64,000 nucleotides of DNA, from NCBI GenBank assembly GCA_026162565.1, contig JAOEIQ010000001.1, positions 248,001 through 312,000 on the forward strand, in the 5' to 3' direction. A program made the position numbers and the translations under genes. The notes under the pieces were generated by a model. It did not search any database. It worked only from the letters and a program-made list of their open reading frames with translations, and was not told the origin of the DNA. Origin of the DNA: Flavobacteriaceae bacterium NBU2973. Its GTDB lineage: Bacteria > Bacteroidota > Bacteroidia > Flavobacteriales > Flavobacteriaceae. The stretch's first letter is position 1; each line of letters starts with the position of its first letter. Positions 28,104 to 36,032 of this stretch are shown here, piece after piece.

Positions 28104-29210
28104 TTAATCCTGCCATTCTGCAATAAATAGGTTAGTATCTCTACCACCTCCATTATTTCTATTAGATGAAAAAGCTAAATATTTACCATCGTTAGAAAAT
28201 ACAGGAAACGCATCAAACGTTTCTCCATGAGTTACACGTTTTAAATTTTTACCATCAATATCAATTAAGTATAGATTAAAAGGAAAACCACGTTCAGCTT
28301 CAAAATTAGAAGAGAATAAAACTTTGTCGCCCGAAGGGTGAAAAAACGGACTCCAATTAGCATTACCTAAATCGGTTAATTGACGTAAATCACTTCCATC
28401 TGCATTACAAATATAGAGCTCCATATCTGTTGGTTCTACTAACCCTTGAGCTAGTAAATCTTTATAGGCTTTAATCTCTTCGTCTGTTTTTGGCCTAGAC
28501 GAACGGAAAATTAATTTTGTTCCATCAGGAGAGAAGAAAGCACCTCCATCATAACCCAACTCATTAGTTATTTGTTTTACATCTGTACCATCAATATTCA
28601 TAGTATATAATTCTAAATCGCCGCTTCTAGTTGAGGTGAATACAATTTTATCGCCTTTAGGAGAGACAGTTGGTTCTGCGTCATATCCTTTTTCTTGAGT
28701 TAATTGTTTAACAATATTACCTTCTAAATCAGCGACAAAAATATCGTAGCTATCATATATTGGCCATACATATTTTCCGTTTTGGCGCAATGGCGCATCA
28801 GGACACGTATCTTGTTCCAAATGGGTTGATGCATAAATTATATGCTTGTTATCTGGTAAGAAATAAGCGCAAGTAGTACGCCCTTTTCCAGTACTAATCA
28901 TAGGTGGAACTTTTTCTTTAAAAGTATCGTCAGCATTCATTAAAAACATTTGGTCACATCCTACATTCCAGTTTTTATAATTAGATTGAAACACTAGTTG
29001 CTTGTCATCAAAACTCCAATAGGCTTCAGCATTATCGCCTCCAAAGGTAACCTGACGAATACTTTTAAAATGTGTTTCTTCTGGGTAAATAAGAGGATTA
29101 TTAACTGTAACAGTTTCTGTTTTTATAGTTGAAGTTTCTTTTTTATTTTCCTTACACGAGAAGATTGTAAGAAAAATAATAGCTATTATGTATACTTTGT
29201 TTTTCATCAT
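28104..29210 (-). CDS. TolB-like (PD40 repeat) lipoprotein
   Basis: The chosen start gives 368 residues with a lipobox (IIFLTIFSC). An ATG further upstream would add 10 residues without signal-peptide character. The body is a series of WD40-like/PD40 beta-propeller units (each about 45 residues with D-x-K-x-L-x-F-x-S turns, for example SPKGDKIVFTSTRSGDLELY and SPDGTKLIFRSSRPKTDEEI). TolB-type propellers in Bacteroidota are secreted lipoproteins that bind proteins or sense peptides. It ends with FIAEWQD, and two degenerate copies of this tail lie directly behind it. It is divergent from the M28 peptidase gene. Confidence 0.86.
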   Translation of the reverse strand: MMKNKVYIIAIIFLTIFSCKENKKETSTIKTETVTVNNPLIYPEETHFKSIRQVTFGGDNAEAYWSFDDKQLVFQSNYKNWNVGCDQMFLMNADDTFKEKVPPMISTGKGRTTCAYFLPDNKHIIYASTHLEQDTCPDAPLRQNGKYVWPIYDSYDIFVADLEGNIVKQLTQEKGYDAEPTVSPKGDKIVFTSTRSGDLELYTMNIDGTDVKQITNELGYDGGAFFSPDGTKLIFRSSRPKTDEEIKAYKDLLAQGLVEPTDMELYICNADGSDLRQLTDLGNANWSPFFHPSGDKVLFSSNFEAERGFPFNLYLIDIDGKNLKRVTHGETFDAFPVFSNDGKYLAFSSNRNNGGGRDTNLFIAEWQD

Positions 29211-29278
29211 AATTAGAGATATATTATAAATAACTGGCATTTAATGCCTAATTTTGGCAAAAATAAACAGTAATTGCT

Positions 29279-30502
29279 ATGAAACGACTAACTACCATTC
29301 TTTTTTTTATTCTTATAGTTTCCTGTAATAATTTTGATACTACTAAAAGTCATATTAAAGATGATGTTGTTTTTTTAGCACAAGATGAACTTAACGGTAG
29401 AGAAACAGGAACTGAAGGAGAACAGAAAGCTGCTGAGTTTATAGCTAATCGATTTAAAGAAATGGGATTAGAAGCTAAAGGTAGCAACGGCTTTTATCAG
29501 GATTTCACATTTAAACCAAGCTCTGATCCACATCAAGAAACAAAGTTCACTAGTAAAAATGAAGATGGAACAATTACTGGAACTAATGTTGTAGCTTTTT
29601 TAGATAATAATGCAGAAAACACGATAGTCATTGGAGCGCATTATGATCATTTAGGTACAGGAGGAGAAGGCTCTTTACATAGAGGTGAGAAAGCAATTCA
29701 TAATGGAGCAGATGACAACGCAAGTGGTGTAGCTGTTATGCTAGACTTAGCGAGAAAGCTTAATGGAGACTTTACCAACAATAACTACTTATTTATTGCA
29801 TTTTCTGGAGAAGAGAAAGGATTACTAGGTTCTAACTACTTTACTAAAAATGCGACTGTAGACATGAATACTGTTAACTATATGATTAATATGGATATGG
29901 TTGGTCGTTTAAAAGAAGATAAATCTTTAGCAGTTCATGGTGTTGGGTCTTCACCAATTTTTTCGCAAACATTAATGTCTAATAATACAGACTTTAATGT
30001 GCTTAAAAAAGAATCTGGAGTTGGACCAAGTGACCATACAAGTTTCTATTTAAATGATGTGCCAGTTTTACATTTTTTTACAGGACAGCACGCAGACTAT
30101 CATAAACCATCAGACGATTCTAACTTATTGAACTATGAAGGGATGGAAGCTATTTCAGAATACATATATACTATTATTTCAGATTTAGATGATAATGGGA
30201 AGCTAACATTTAGAAAAACAAAAAATGAAAGTGAAGAAGTACCTCGCTTTAAAGTTGCTCTAGGTGTTATTCCAGATTATATGTTTGATGGAAAAGGTAT
30301 GCGTATTGATGGTGTAAGTGAAGATAAGCCTGCGCAAAAAGCAGGACTTTTAAAAGGCGATATTGTGGTGAAGCTTGGAGATAGTTTGGTTACAGATATG
30401 ATGAGTTATATGAGAGCGTTATCTAGTTTCGAAAAAGGAAATGAAACCAAAGTAACTGTAGATAGAAACGGAGAACAAATAGAGGCTGATATAAAGTTTT
30501 AA
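29279..30502 (+). CDS. M28 family metallopeptidase with C-terminal PDZ domain
   Basis: The protein has 407 residues and a lipobox (ILIVSC). The M28 zinc core runs about 50-300: IVIGAHYDHLGTGGE, ADDNASGVAVMLDLAR, AFSGEEKGLLGS (catalytic Glu pair) and a later VPVLHFFTGQHADYHKPSDD that carries the last zinc His. Residues about 310-405 form a PDZ domain (DGKGMRIDGVSEDKPAQKAG). The PDZ may help it bind substrates or partners. It acts as an envelope aminopeptidase by family. The following gene dusB starts four bases after its stop. Confidence 0.9.
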   Translation: MKRLTTILFFILIVSCNNFDTTKSHIKDDVVFLAQDELNGRETGTEGEQKAAEFIANRFKEMGLEAKGSNGFYQDFTFKPSSDPHQETKFTSKNEDGTITGTNVVAFLDNNAENTIVIGAHYDHLGTGGEGSLHRGEKAIHNGADDNASGVAVMLDLARKLNGDFTNNNYLFIAFSGEEKGLLGSNYFTKNATVDMNTVNYMINMDMVGRLKEDKSLAVHGVGSSPIFSQTLMSNNTDFNVLKKESGVGPSDHTSFYLNDVPVLHFFTGQHADYHKPSDDSNLLNYEGMEAISEYIYTIISDLDDNGKLTFRKTKNESEEVPRFKVALGVIPDYMFDGKGMRIDGVSEDKPAQKAGLLKGDIVVKLGDSLVTDMMSYMRALSSFEKGNETKVTVDRNGEQIEADIKF

Positions 30503-30505
30503 TAA

Positions 30506-31498
30506 TTGGTAAAAATAGGTGACATAGAATTAGGTGAGTTTCCTTTGCTTTTAGCACCAATGGAAGATGTGAGCGATCCTCCTTTTAGGGCTTTATGTAA
30601 AGAGCAAGGTGCAGATGTTGTATACACAGAGTTTATATCAAGTGAAGGACTTATTCGTGATGCTGCAAAGAGCGTTATGAAACTTGATATTTACGAGAAA
30701 GAGCGCCCTGTTGGTATTCAAATTTTTGGAGCTAATATGGATAGTATGCTTCAGACTATCGATATTGTTGAACGCTCTAATCCTGATATTATAGACATTA
30801 ATTTTGGTTGTCCTGTAAAAAAGGTGGTAAGTAAAGGAGCAGGTGCTGGTATTTTAAAAGATATCTGTTTAATGGAAAAGCTCACAGCAGAAATGGTTAA
30901 GCGCACCAACTTACCAGTTACAGTAAAAACGCGATTAGGTTGGGATCACGACTCCATAAAAATTGTTGAGGTCGCTGAACGTTTACAGGATGTTGGTATA
31001 AAATCTATTGCTATTCATGGGAGAACTCGAGCTCAAATGTATAAGGGTAATGCTGATTGGAAACCAATAGCTGCTGTAAAAAACAACCCTAGAATGCATA
31101 TTCCTGTTTTTGGAAATGGTGATGTTAATACACCAGAACGAGCTGTAGAAATGCGAGACGAATATGGTTTAGATGGCGCTATGATTGGTCGTGCGAGTAT
31201 AGGTAATCCTTGGTTTTTTAAACAGGTAAAGCACTATTTTAGAACAGGCGAACATTTAGAGCCTATTTCAATGCCAGAGCGCGTTGAAGCTGCTAGACGT
31301 CATTTACAAATGTCTATAGATTGGAAGGGTGAAAAGCTAGGTGTTTTTGAAACCAGACGCCATTATACTAACTATTTTAAGGGTATTCCTGATTTCAAAG
31401 AATATAGAATGAAGATGGTTACTAGCGACGACTCTAAAGATGTATTCGCAGCTTTTGATGAGGTGTTAGAAAAATTTGGCGACTATCAATTTGCTTAA
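30506..31498 (+). CDS. dusB: tRNA-dihydrouridine synthase
   Basis: The protein has 330 residues and reduces uridine in tRNA D-loops with FMN. It starts with VKIGDIELGEFPLLLAPMED from a TTG codon at position 30506; this is the conserved N-terminus. Motifs include QIFGANMDSM, the INFGCPVKKV loop with its catalytic Cys, the TVKTRLGWD strand, IAIHGRTRAQMYKG, and VFGNGDVNTPE with GLDGAMIGRASIGNPWFF at the phosphate-binding site. It is three bases downstream of the M28 peptidase, so probably co-transcribed, and convergent with the permease gene with interlocked stops. Confidence 0.94.
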   Translation: MVKIGDIELGEFPLLLAPMEDVSDPPFRALCKEQGADVVYTEFISSEGLIRDAAKSVMKLDIYEKERPVGIQIFGANMDSMLQTIDIVERSNPDIIDINFGCPVKKVVSKGAGAGILKDICLMEKLTAEMVKRTNLPVTVKTRLGWDHDSIKIVEVAERLQDVGIKSIAIHGRTRAQMYKGNADWKPIAAVKNNPRMHIPVFGNGDVNTPERAVEMRDEYGLDGAMIGRASIGNPWFFKQVKHYFRTGEHLEPISMPERVEAARRHLQMSIDWKGEKLGVFETRRHYTNYFKGIPDFKEYRMKMVTSDDSKDVFAAFDEVLEKFGDYQFA

Positions 31499-32700
31499 GA
31501 AGCCTGAATAAGTGATTTACTAACTCTTGAAGAGGCTATTTTTGAAGCTAAAATTCCCAAGACTGAAATTGTAATAGCTACAATAACAACATTAATTAGC
31601 TTAATACTCACAGGATAAGGATGAATTGGCGTTATCATTACCAAAGCAAATGTTTTTTGTAACCATATTATAATCCAACCAAGTGCTAATCCTATTAATC
31701 CACCAATTATAGTCATTAAGCTTCCTTGGTAAAAAAATATGTTTCTTATAGAATTGTTAGTTGCTCCGAGATTATAAAGTGTTTTGATGTTTTTCTTTTT
31801 GTCAAGAATCATCATCACAATAGAGCCAATAACATTAAAAAGCGCAATAATTAATACCAGTGTAAATATTAGATATACTGCCAAGTATTCGGTATTGAGC
31901 ATTTTATATAAAGCATCATTTTGCTGCTCACGATTTTTTATAATCACTGAATCGTTCAGAATATCTTGTATTGCTTCAGTCACTATTTCTTCATTTGCAT
32001 CATCAGACAACTTAAATTCAATAGCAGAGATTTGATTGTTATTATAATTTAAAAGGGCTTGAGCTGTTTCTAAATTAGCAAACACATATTTCTTATTGAG
32101 TTCTTCATTAATATCAAAAATACCAACATTAACCACTCTTACAGAATTAAAAGCACCTTTAATGGATGAGATTTGTCCTTTTCCTGGTTTTGGAACATAC
32201 AGCTGAACAGTCTTACCATAATCTAAAACACCAAAGGATAAATCTTGAGCAATTGCCCAGCCAGCAACTATTTGATCAACATCTTTAGCCATCCAGCTAC
32301 CTAATTTAACAATAGAATCTGTTGTATTTACTCGAGGGAAATTAGAATCTACACCTTTAATATTAGCCAGAATATTTTTCTGATCATATTCAATTATTAC
32401 ACGCTCTTCAATTACTTTAGAAAAATATGCAATGCCTTTTGCGTCATTCAATTTTTCTAGGTCGTTTTCAGAAAGCGTAAATGTCTTTCCAATACTAGCA
32501 GTTGCTTTTAAATCTGGATCAACTATTGAAGAAAACTGCAAACTAAATTCTTTAAGACCAGCAAAACCTGAAAGGACTATAAACAGAGCTGCGGAACCAA
32601 CAATCACTCCAATTGCAGCGATTATGGTAATATAGTTTATAGCATTATTATCGCTTTTAGAAAGCAGGTAACGTTTCGCTATGTAAAACGGAAATCTCAT
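31495..32700 (-). CDS. LolC/LolE-like ABC transporter permease
   Basis: The protein has 401 residues with an N-terminal membrane helix (about 20-45), a large soluble periplasmic domain and three more helices in the C-terminal half (about 270-390). The starting FPFYIAKRYLLSKSDNNAIN and the FtsX-type core with VLIIALFNVIGSIVMMILDK-like helices match lipoprotein-releasing system permeases (LolC/E, MacB family). They extract lipoproteins from the inner membrane. The ATPase partner is not adjacent here. It lies 44 bases downstream of rbfA on the same strand, and its stop interlocks with that of dusB. Confidence 0.9.
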   Translation of the reverse strand: MRFPFYIAKRYLLSKSDNNAINYITIIAAIGVIVGSAALFIVLSGFAGLKEFSLQFSSIVDPDLKATASIGKTFTLSENDLEKLNDAKGIAYFSKVIEERVIIEYDQKNILANIKGVDSNFPRVNTTDSIVKLGSWMAKDVDQIVAGWAIAQDLSFGVLDYGKTVQLYVPKPGKGQISSIKGAFNSVRVVNVGIFDINEELNKKYVFANLETAQALLNYNNNQISAIEFKLSDDANEEIVTEAIQDILNDSVIIKNREQQNDALYKMLNTEYLAVYLIFTLVLIIALFNVIGSIVMMILDKKKNIKTLYNLGATNNSIRNIFFYQGSLMTIIGGLIGLALGWIIIWLQKTFALVMITPIHPYPVSIKLINVVIVAITISVLGILASKIASSRVSKSLIQAS

Positions 32701-32744
32701 AGACCAAAAAGGTGAATTTTAAACATAGCTTTTAAAGGGAAATA

Positions 32745-33140
32745 TTATTTTTTTTTGCGCTTATCTAACAGGTCAGGATCAGTAATAGGATTATCTAAAC
32801 CTTTTAAAGAACGATCTATTTTTTCTATATATTCCAGCGAATCATCAATGTAGAAATCGAGTTCTGGCATACGTCGTAATTGGTGACGCGTTCGTTGAGC
32901 AATTTCATGTTTAATCAATGGCGCATTGTTTTTTATGCCCTCAAGAAGTTTGACACCTTTATCGCTAGGAAAAATACTTAAATATACTTTTGCTATAGAT
33001 AAATCTACAGTCACACTAACTTTAGAAACCGAAATAATAATTCCTCTCATTCCGCCTTGAGTTGCTGCGTTTTGGAGGACATCTACGAGGTCTCTTTGCA
33101 AAACCGATGCAATTTTTTTCTGTCTATTACTTTCTTCCAT
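32745..33140 (-). CDS. rbfA: Ribosome-binding factor A
   Basis: The protein has 131 residues. It binds the 30S subunit during late maturation of 16S rRNA. The KH-type fold is seen in the segment SVSKVSVTVDLSIAKVYLSI, and the family's ELDFYIDDSLEYIEKID motif lies near the C-terminus. It ends in a Lys-rich tail. Its start codon follows the ATG after a short leader. It is the upstream member of a pair with the LolC/E-like permease. Confidence 0.95.
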   Translation of the reverse strand: MEESNRQKKIASVLQRDLVDVLQNAATQGGMRGIIISVSKVSVTVDLSIAKVYLSIFPSDKGVKLLEGIKNNAPLIKHEIAQRTRHQLRRMPELDFYIDDSLEYIEKIDRSLKGLDNPITDPDLLDKRKKK

Positions 33141-33222
33141 AGGGCAAAAATACTATAAATTATAAGGATTGTTATATTTTTGAACACACAAGATTCATTC
33201 CAAATGCATTAATTTAGCTTTT

Positions 33223-33627
33223 ATGAAGAAAATTGAACACATAGGTATTGCGGTAAAAGATATAGAAACTTCAAACGAGCTGTTTGCAGCATTATTTGGC
33301 AAGAAACATTATAAAACGGAAGAAGTTAAAAGCGAAGGTGTTATAACGTCTTTTTTTAAAAATGGCCCTAATAAGATTGAACTACTCCAAGCAACCAATA
33401 GCGATAGTCCAATAGCAAAGTTTATAGAAAAAAAAGGAGAAGGAATACATCATATTGCTTTTGCAGTAAAGGATATAGAAAAGGAAATAAAACGTTTAAA
33501 ATCTGAAGGTTTTAAAATGATTCATGAAAAACCTAAAAAAGGAGCAGATAATAAGTTAATCGCTTTTTTACATCCTAAAGCAACAAACGGCGTCCTTATT
33601 GAGTTATGCCAAGATATAAAAGACTAA
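33223..33627 (+). CDS. mce: Methylmalonyl-CoA epimerase
   Basis: The protein has 134 residues, typical of this vicinal-oxygen-chelate enzyme that interconverts R- and S-methylmalonyl-CoA. It opens with KKIEHIGIAVKDIETSNELF and repeats the fold in the second half with EGIHHIAFAVKDIEKEIKRL. The metal ligands are His near residue 5, Gln/Glu (IELLQ), a second His (HHIAF) and a terminal Glu (LIELCQ). The pathway joins propionate or succinate metabolism. It stands alone with a short promoter region, and a tRNA lies immediately downstream. Confidence 0.93.
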   Translation: MKKIEHIGIAVKDIETSNELFAALFGKKHYKTEEVKSEGVITSFFKNGPNKIELLQATNSDSPIAKFIEKKGEGIHHIAFAVKDIEKEIKRLKSEGFKMIHEKPKKGADNKLIAFLHPKATNGVLIELCQDIKD

Positions 33628-33655
33628 ATTTCTTGTAGAGTTTTAAAATATATAG

Positions 33656-33663
33656 TAATATTG
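33656..33663 (+). promoter_or_regulatory. -7 promoter element of the CAU tRNA
   Basis: TAATATTG is one base off TAnnTTTG. A TTG lies at 33633-33635, 20 bases upstream, in the expected -33 range. Confidence 0.5.
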
Positions 33664-33702
33664 CACACTCTTTTTAATTAAAGAGGTTGGTAATTACCAA
33701 TA

Positions 33703-33779
33703 GGTCCTATAACTCAGTTGGTTAGAGTATCTGACTCATAATCAGAAAGTCCCTGGTTCGAGCCCAGGTGGGACCACCA
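33703..33779 (+). tRNA. tRNA with CAU anticodon (Met or Ile2)
   Basis: The acceptor GGTCCTA pairs with TGGGACC including one G-U pair. The anticodon stem CTGA-type arm encloses CTCATAA with anticodon CAU. The T arm is CCTGG-TTCGAGC-CCAGG. The discriminator is A and CCA is encoded. Elongator Met and lysidine-modified Ile2 tRNAs both have this loop, and the sequence alone does not decide which it is; initiator Met is unlikely because the first acceptor pair is matched. Confidence 0.88.
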
Positions 33780-33788
33780 TTTTAGAGA

Positions 33789-33818
33789 GACTTTAGTTTT
33801 TAACTAGAGTCTTTTTTT
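33789..33818 (+). terminator. Intrinsic terminator after CAU tRNA
   Basis: GACTTTAG pairs with CTAGAGTC (one G-U) around TTTTTAA and is followed by seven T residues. Confidence 0.75.
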
Positions 33819-33855
33819 ATGGATTATTCTTTACTTAATATATAAGCAGATGAAA

Positions 33856-34923
33856 CTAATTATTTAGTTTAGACCACAGCTCTGGGCTAGACATTAAATA
33901 TCTAGGTTTAGACATTTCTTCATTCCACCTTTTAGAAATATAATCACTAGCTTGGATTCGAGAATCAACATGCTTAAACAAGGGGTTTGTTATCCACATT
34001 GGTTGAGTAGACCAGTTAACATTTATATAACTAAATGCTTTAATAACATCTTGATTGTTAGTAATTGTTTTTATAAATGGCTCAAACCATTGAAGCCATA
34101 GTTTTTTTGCAATTTCTGGATTTGTAAGCCGTGAATCAAAAAACAAGCCATCATTTTCCCTTACAGGTGTAGCTTCGGCTATAAACACAGGTTTTTTATG
34201 TTTTCTAGCTAAAGTTAACATTTCTTCATCGGGATTTCCAAAATAAGAATAAGCGCACCAATCTACTAAATCGTCTCCAGGATACCATTTTTCAAGAACT
34301 TTTTGATTAGAACCACTACCTTTAGATTGCCAAACATAGGCAACATTATTGACTTCAATTTCATCAAACACTTTTCGAATTTGCTTCCAGGCTGCTAAAT
34401 ATTGTTTTCTATTATAATGGTTCCATTCCCAACCATCAAATTCATAACCAATTCTCAAAAAAACTGGTCTTTCCCCAAGACCTTTTATCCAATAGGCAAG
34501 TTCTTTAATTAGTTGATTATGCGTTCCATTGGCTACTTTTTTTTCATGATTAACCATAGATAAACCTATTGATATGACATTATTCCTATAATCATTGTCA
34601 TCAACATAGCATTGAGCACAACAATCACCTGAACCCCAATTAGCAATGCTTTTTATACCATCGTTACCTGAATTGTAATGACCATAAGACTCTTGACCTG
34701 GAGAAAAGTTGGTATATACAGTTATTCCAGCTGGCATTTTAAAATAATCTGAATAACCTTTATTATAGTTATCTAAACCACCAGTTGCTCCTAAATCTTG
34801 ACCAATAAAAAATAAGCATTTACCATCTTCAGGCTCAAACTTTGCAAGCTTTCTATTTGAGTTTTGACCAAATAAAATGTTTATAAGAAAAATGGGAAAT
34901 AGTAATATTTTAATTTTTTTCAT
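33856..34923 (-). CDS. GH26-like glycoside hydrolase, secreted
   Basis: The protein has 355 residues with a signal peptide (KILLFPIFLINILFGQ). The pattern FLRIGYEFDGWEWNHYN around E161 and an Asn-rich follow-up matches the GH26/beta-mannanase acid-base region, and IAEATPV gives the candidate nucleophile E250. Another conserved Trp/Tyr set (WSQ, YSYFGNPDEE) lines the groove. Unusual is the GDCCAQCYVDD cluster at about 99-109. It is most likely an extracellular beta-mannanase, xylanase or related polysaccharide hydrolase. There is no SusC/SusD pair next to it, so it is not part of an obvious polysaccharide utilization locus. No T9SS domain is present. Confidence 0.72.
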   Translation of the reverse strand: MKKIKILLFPIFLINILFGQNSNRKLAKFEPEDGKCLFFIGQDLGATGGLDNYNKGYSDYFKMPAGITVYTNFSPGQESYGHYNSGNDGIKSIANWGSGDCCAQCYVDDNDYRNNVISIGLSMVNHEKKVANGTHNQLIKELAYWIKGLGERPVFLRIGYEFDGWEWNHYNRKQYLAAWKQIRKVFDEIEVNNVAYVWQSKGSGSNQKVLEKWYPGDDLVDWCAYSYFGNPDEEMLTLARKHKKPVFIAEATPVRENDGLFFDSRLTNPEIAKKLWLQWFEPFIKTITNNQDVIKAFSYINVNWSTQPMWITNPLFKHVDSRIQASDYISKRWNEEMSKPRYLMSSPELWSKLNN

Positions 34924-35019
34924 GAAATAAAAAGTTATGGCTAATTTAGTAATTTCAATTTTTAGGAAAACAATTTTACAATCAACTGCCTGAAAACTAT
35001 TTATTTACATTTAAAAATT

Positions 35020-35027
35020 TATATTTG
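35020..35027 (+). promoter_or_regulatory. -7 promoter element before the PID-CTERM gene
   Basis: TATATTTG matches the Bacteroidota -7 consensus exactly. The start codon of the small protein is 141 bases downstream, giving a long AT-rich leader. Confidence 0.4.
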
Positions 35028-35168
35028 TAGCTAGTTTGCTAATAGATTTAAAATAGAAATAATCAACGAAAAACCAGCATTTCAGCGATATTTTTTGCTT
35101 TTTATGGATGTTTTTTTCGTTTTTTTATTTTTTTAGCTCACTTTTTTTTATACTTTTACAGTCAATTA

Positions 35169-35378
35169 ATGAGAATGCGACACAAAACAATAATAGCCTC
35201 AATCTTATTATCTACAATAAGTTTTGTGAGTGTAGCCCAAGGAATTGGTGATCCTCCACCTCCGATGCCTCCACCACCTCCTGGACTTCCGATAGATGGA
35301 AGTGCTTTTGTTGTATTATTGCTTTCTCTTGGACTTCTTTTGGGAATTAAAAAGATAAAAGAATTAGATAAAAAATAA
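35169..35378 (+). CDS. Small PID-CTERM-like membrane/surface protein
   Basis: The protein has only 69 residues. A signal peptide (about 5-24, ending SVAQ) is followed by a proline stretch PPPPMPPPPPG and then PIDGSAFVVLLLSLGLLLGIKKI, a hydrophobic helix capped by Lys. The order Pro-rich, PIDG, hydrophobic, basic matches the PID-CTERM sorting signal described in Bacteroidota, a candidate for processing by an exosortase-like enzyme. Almost nothing is left as a mature protein apart from this tail. The function is unknown. It sits directly in front of the riboflavin synthase gene, convergent. Confidence 0.7.
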   Translation: MRMRHKTIIASILLSTISFVSVAQGIGDPPPPMPPPPPGLPIDGSAFVVLLLSLGLLLGIKKIKELDKK

Positions 35379-35379
35379 T

Positions 35380-35970
35380 CTAATTTCTCATATCCATAAG
35401 CCTTTTTACATACTTCCCAATAACATCAAACTCTAGGTTTACTAGGTCTCCAATTTTAAAGTTTTTAAATCCGGTGTTTTCATAAGTATAAGGTATAATA
35501 GCAACACTAAAGGAGTTATTTTTTGAGTTTACCACAGTTAAGCTTACGCCATTAACAGTAATAGATCCTTTTTCTATTGTAATGTTTCCAATTGAAGAAT
35601 CATAATCAAAAGTAAAAACCCAACTTCCGTTTACTTCTAAAATTTCAGTACACCTAGCAACCTGATCCACATGACCTTGAACAATATGACCATCTAATCT
35701 AGCACCAAGTTTCATCGCACGTTCAAGATTTACAATAGCACCAATAGAAAGGTCACCTATATTACTTTTTTGTATAGTTTCATCTATTGCTGTAACAGTA
35801 TATTCATCTTCATTAATTGCAACAACGGTTAAGCAAACACCATTATGAGATACACTTTGGTCAATTTTTAATTCGCTGGTAATTGAGCTTTTAATTGTTA
35901 CATGAAGATTATCGTCTTCTTTTTCAATTTTGGTTACAACTCCCAAATCTTCTATTATTCCTGTAAACAT
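35380..35970 (-). CDS. ribE: Riboflavin synthase, alpha subunit
   Basis: The protein has 196 residues and condenses two 6,7-dimethyl-8-ribityllumazines to riboflavin. The two tandem lumazine-binding repeats are visible: MFTGIIEDLGVV with SVSHNGVCLTVVAINED in the first, and KGSITVNGVSLTVVNSKNN with NLEFDVIGKYVKRL in the second. The length fits the family. The start gives the standard MFTGIIE. It is convergent with the small PID-CTERM gene (one base apart) and divergent from pdxA. Confidence 0.95.
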   Translation of the reverse strand: MFTGIIEDLGVVTKIEKEDDNLHVTIKSSITSELKIDQSVSHNGVCLTVVAINEDEYTVTAIDETIQKSNIGDLSIGAIVNLERAMKLGARLDGHIVQGHVDQVARCTEILEVNGSWVFTFDYDSSIGNITIEKGSITVNGVSLTVVNSKNNSFSVAIIPYTYENTGFKNFKIGDLVNLEFDVIGKYVKRLMDMRN

Positions 35971-36032
35971 ACTAACTTATATTTAGCTACATTTGTGAGT
36001 TCAAAATTACGAACAATTTAAGTAGTTTGATA

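Noticed and set aside
33703-33855. Integration site of a mobile element next to the CAU tRNA
   Set aside because: No integrase, direct repeat of the tRNA end or foreign gene cluster was seen nearby.
33990-33998. TTATCCACA, an exact DnaA-box sequence
   Set aside because: It lies inside the GH26-like coding region and stands alone, so it is most likely chance.
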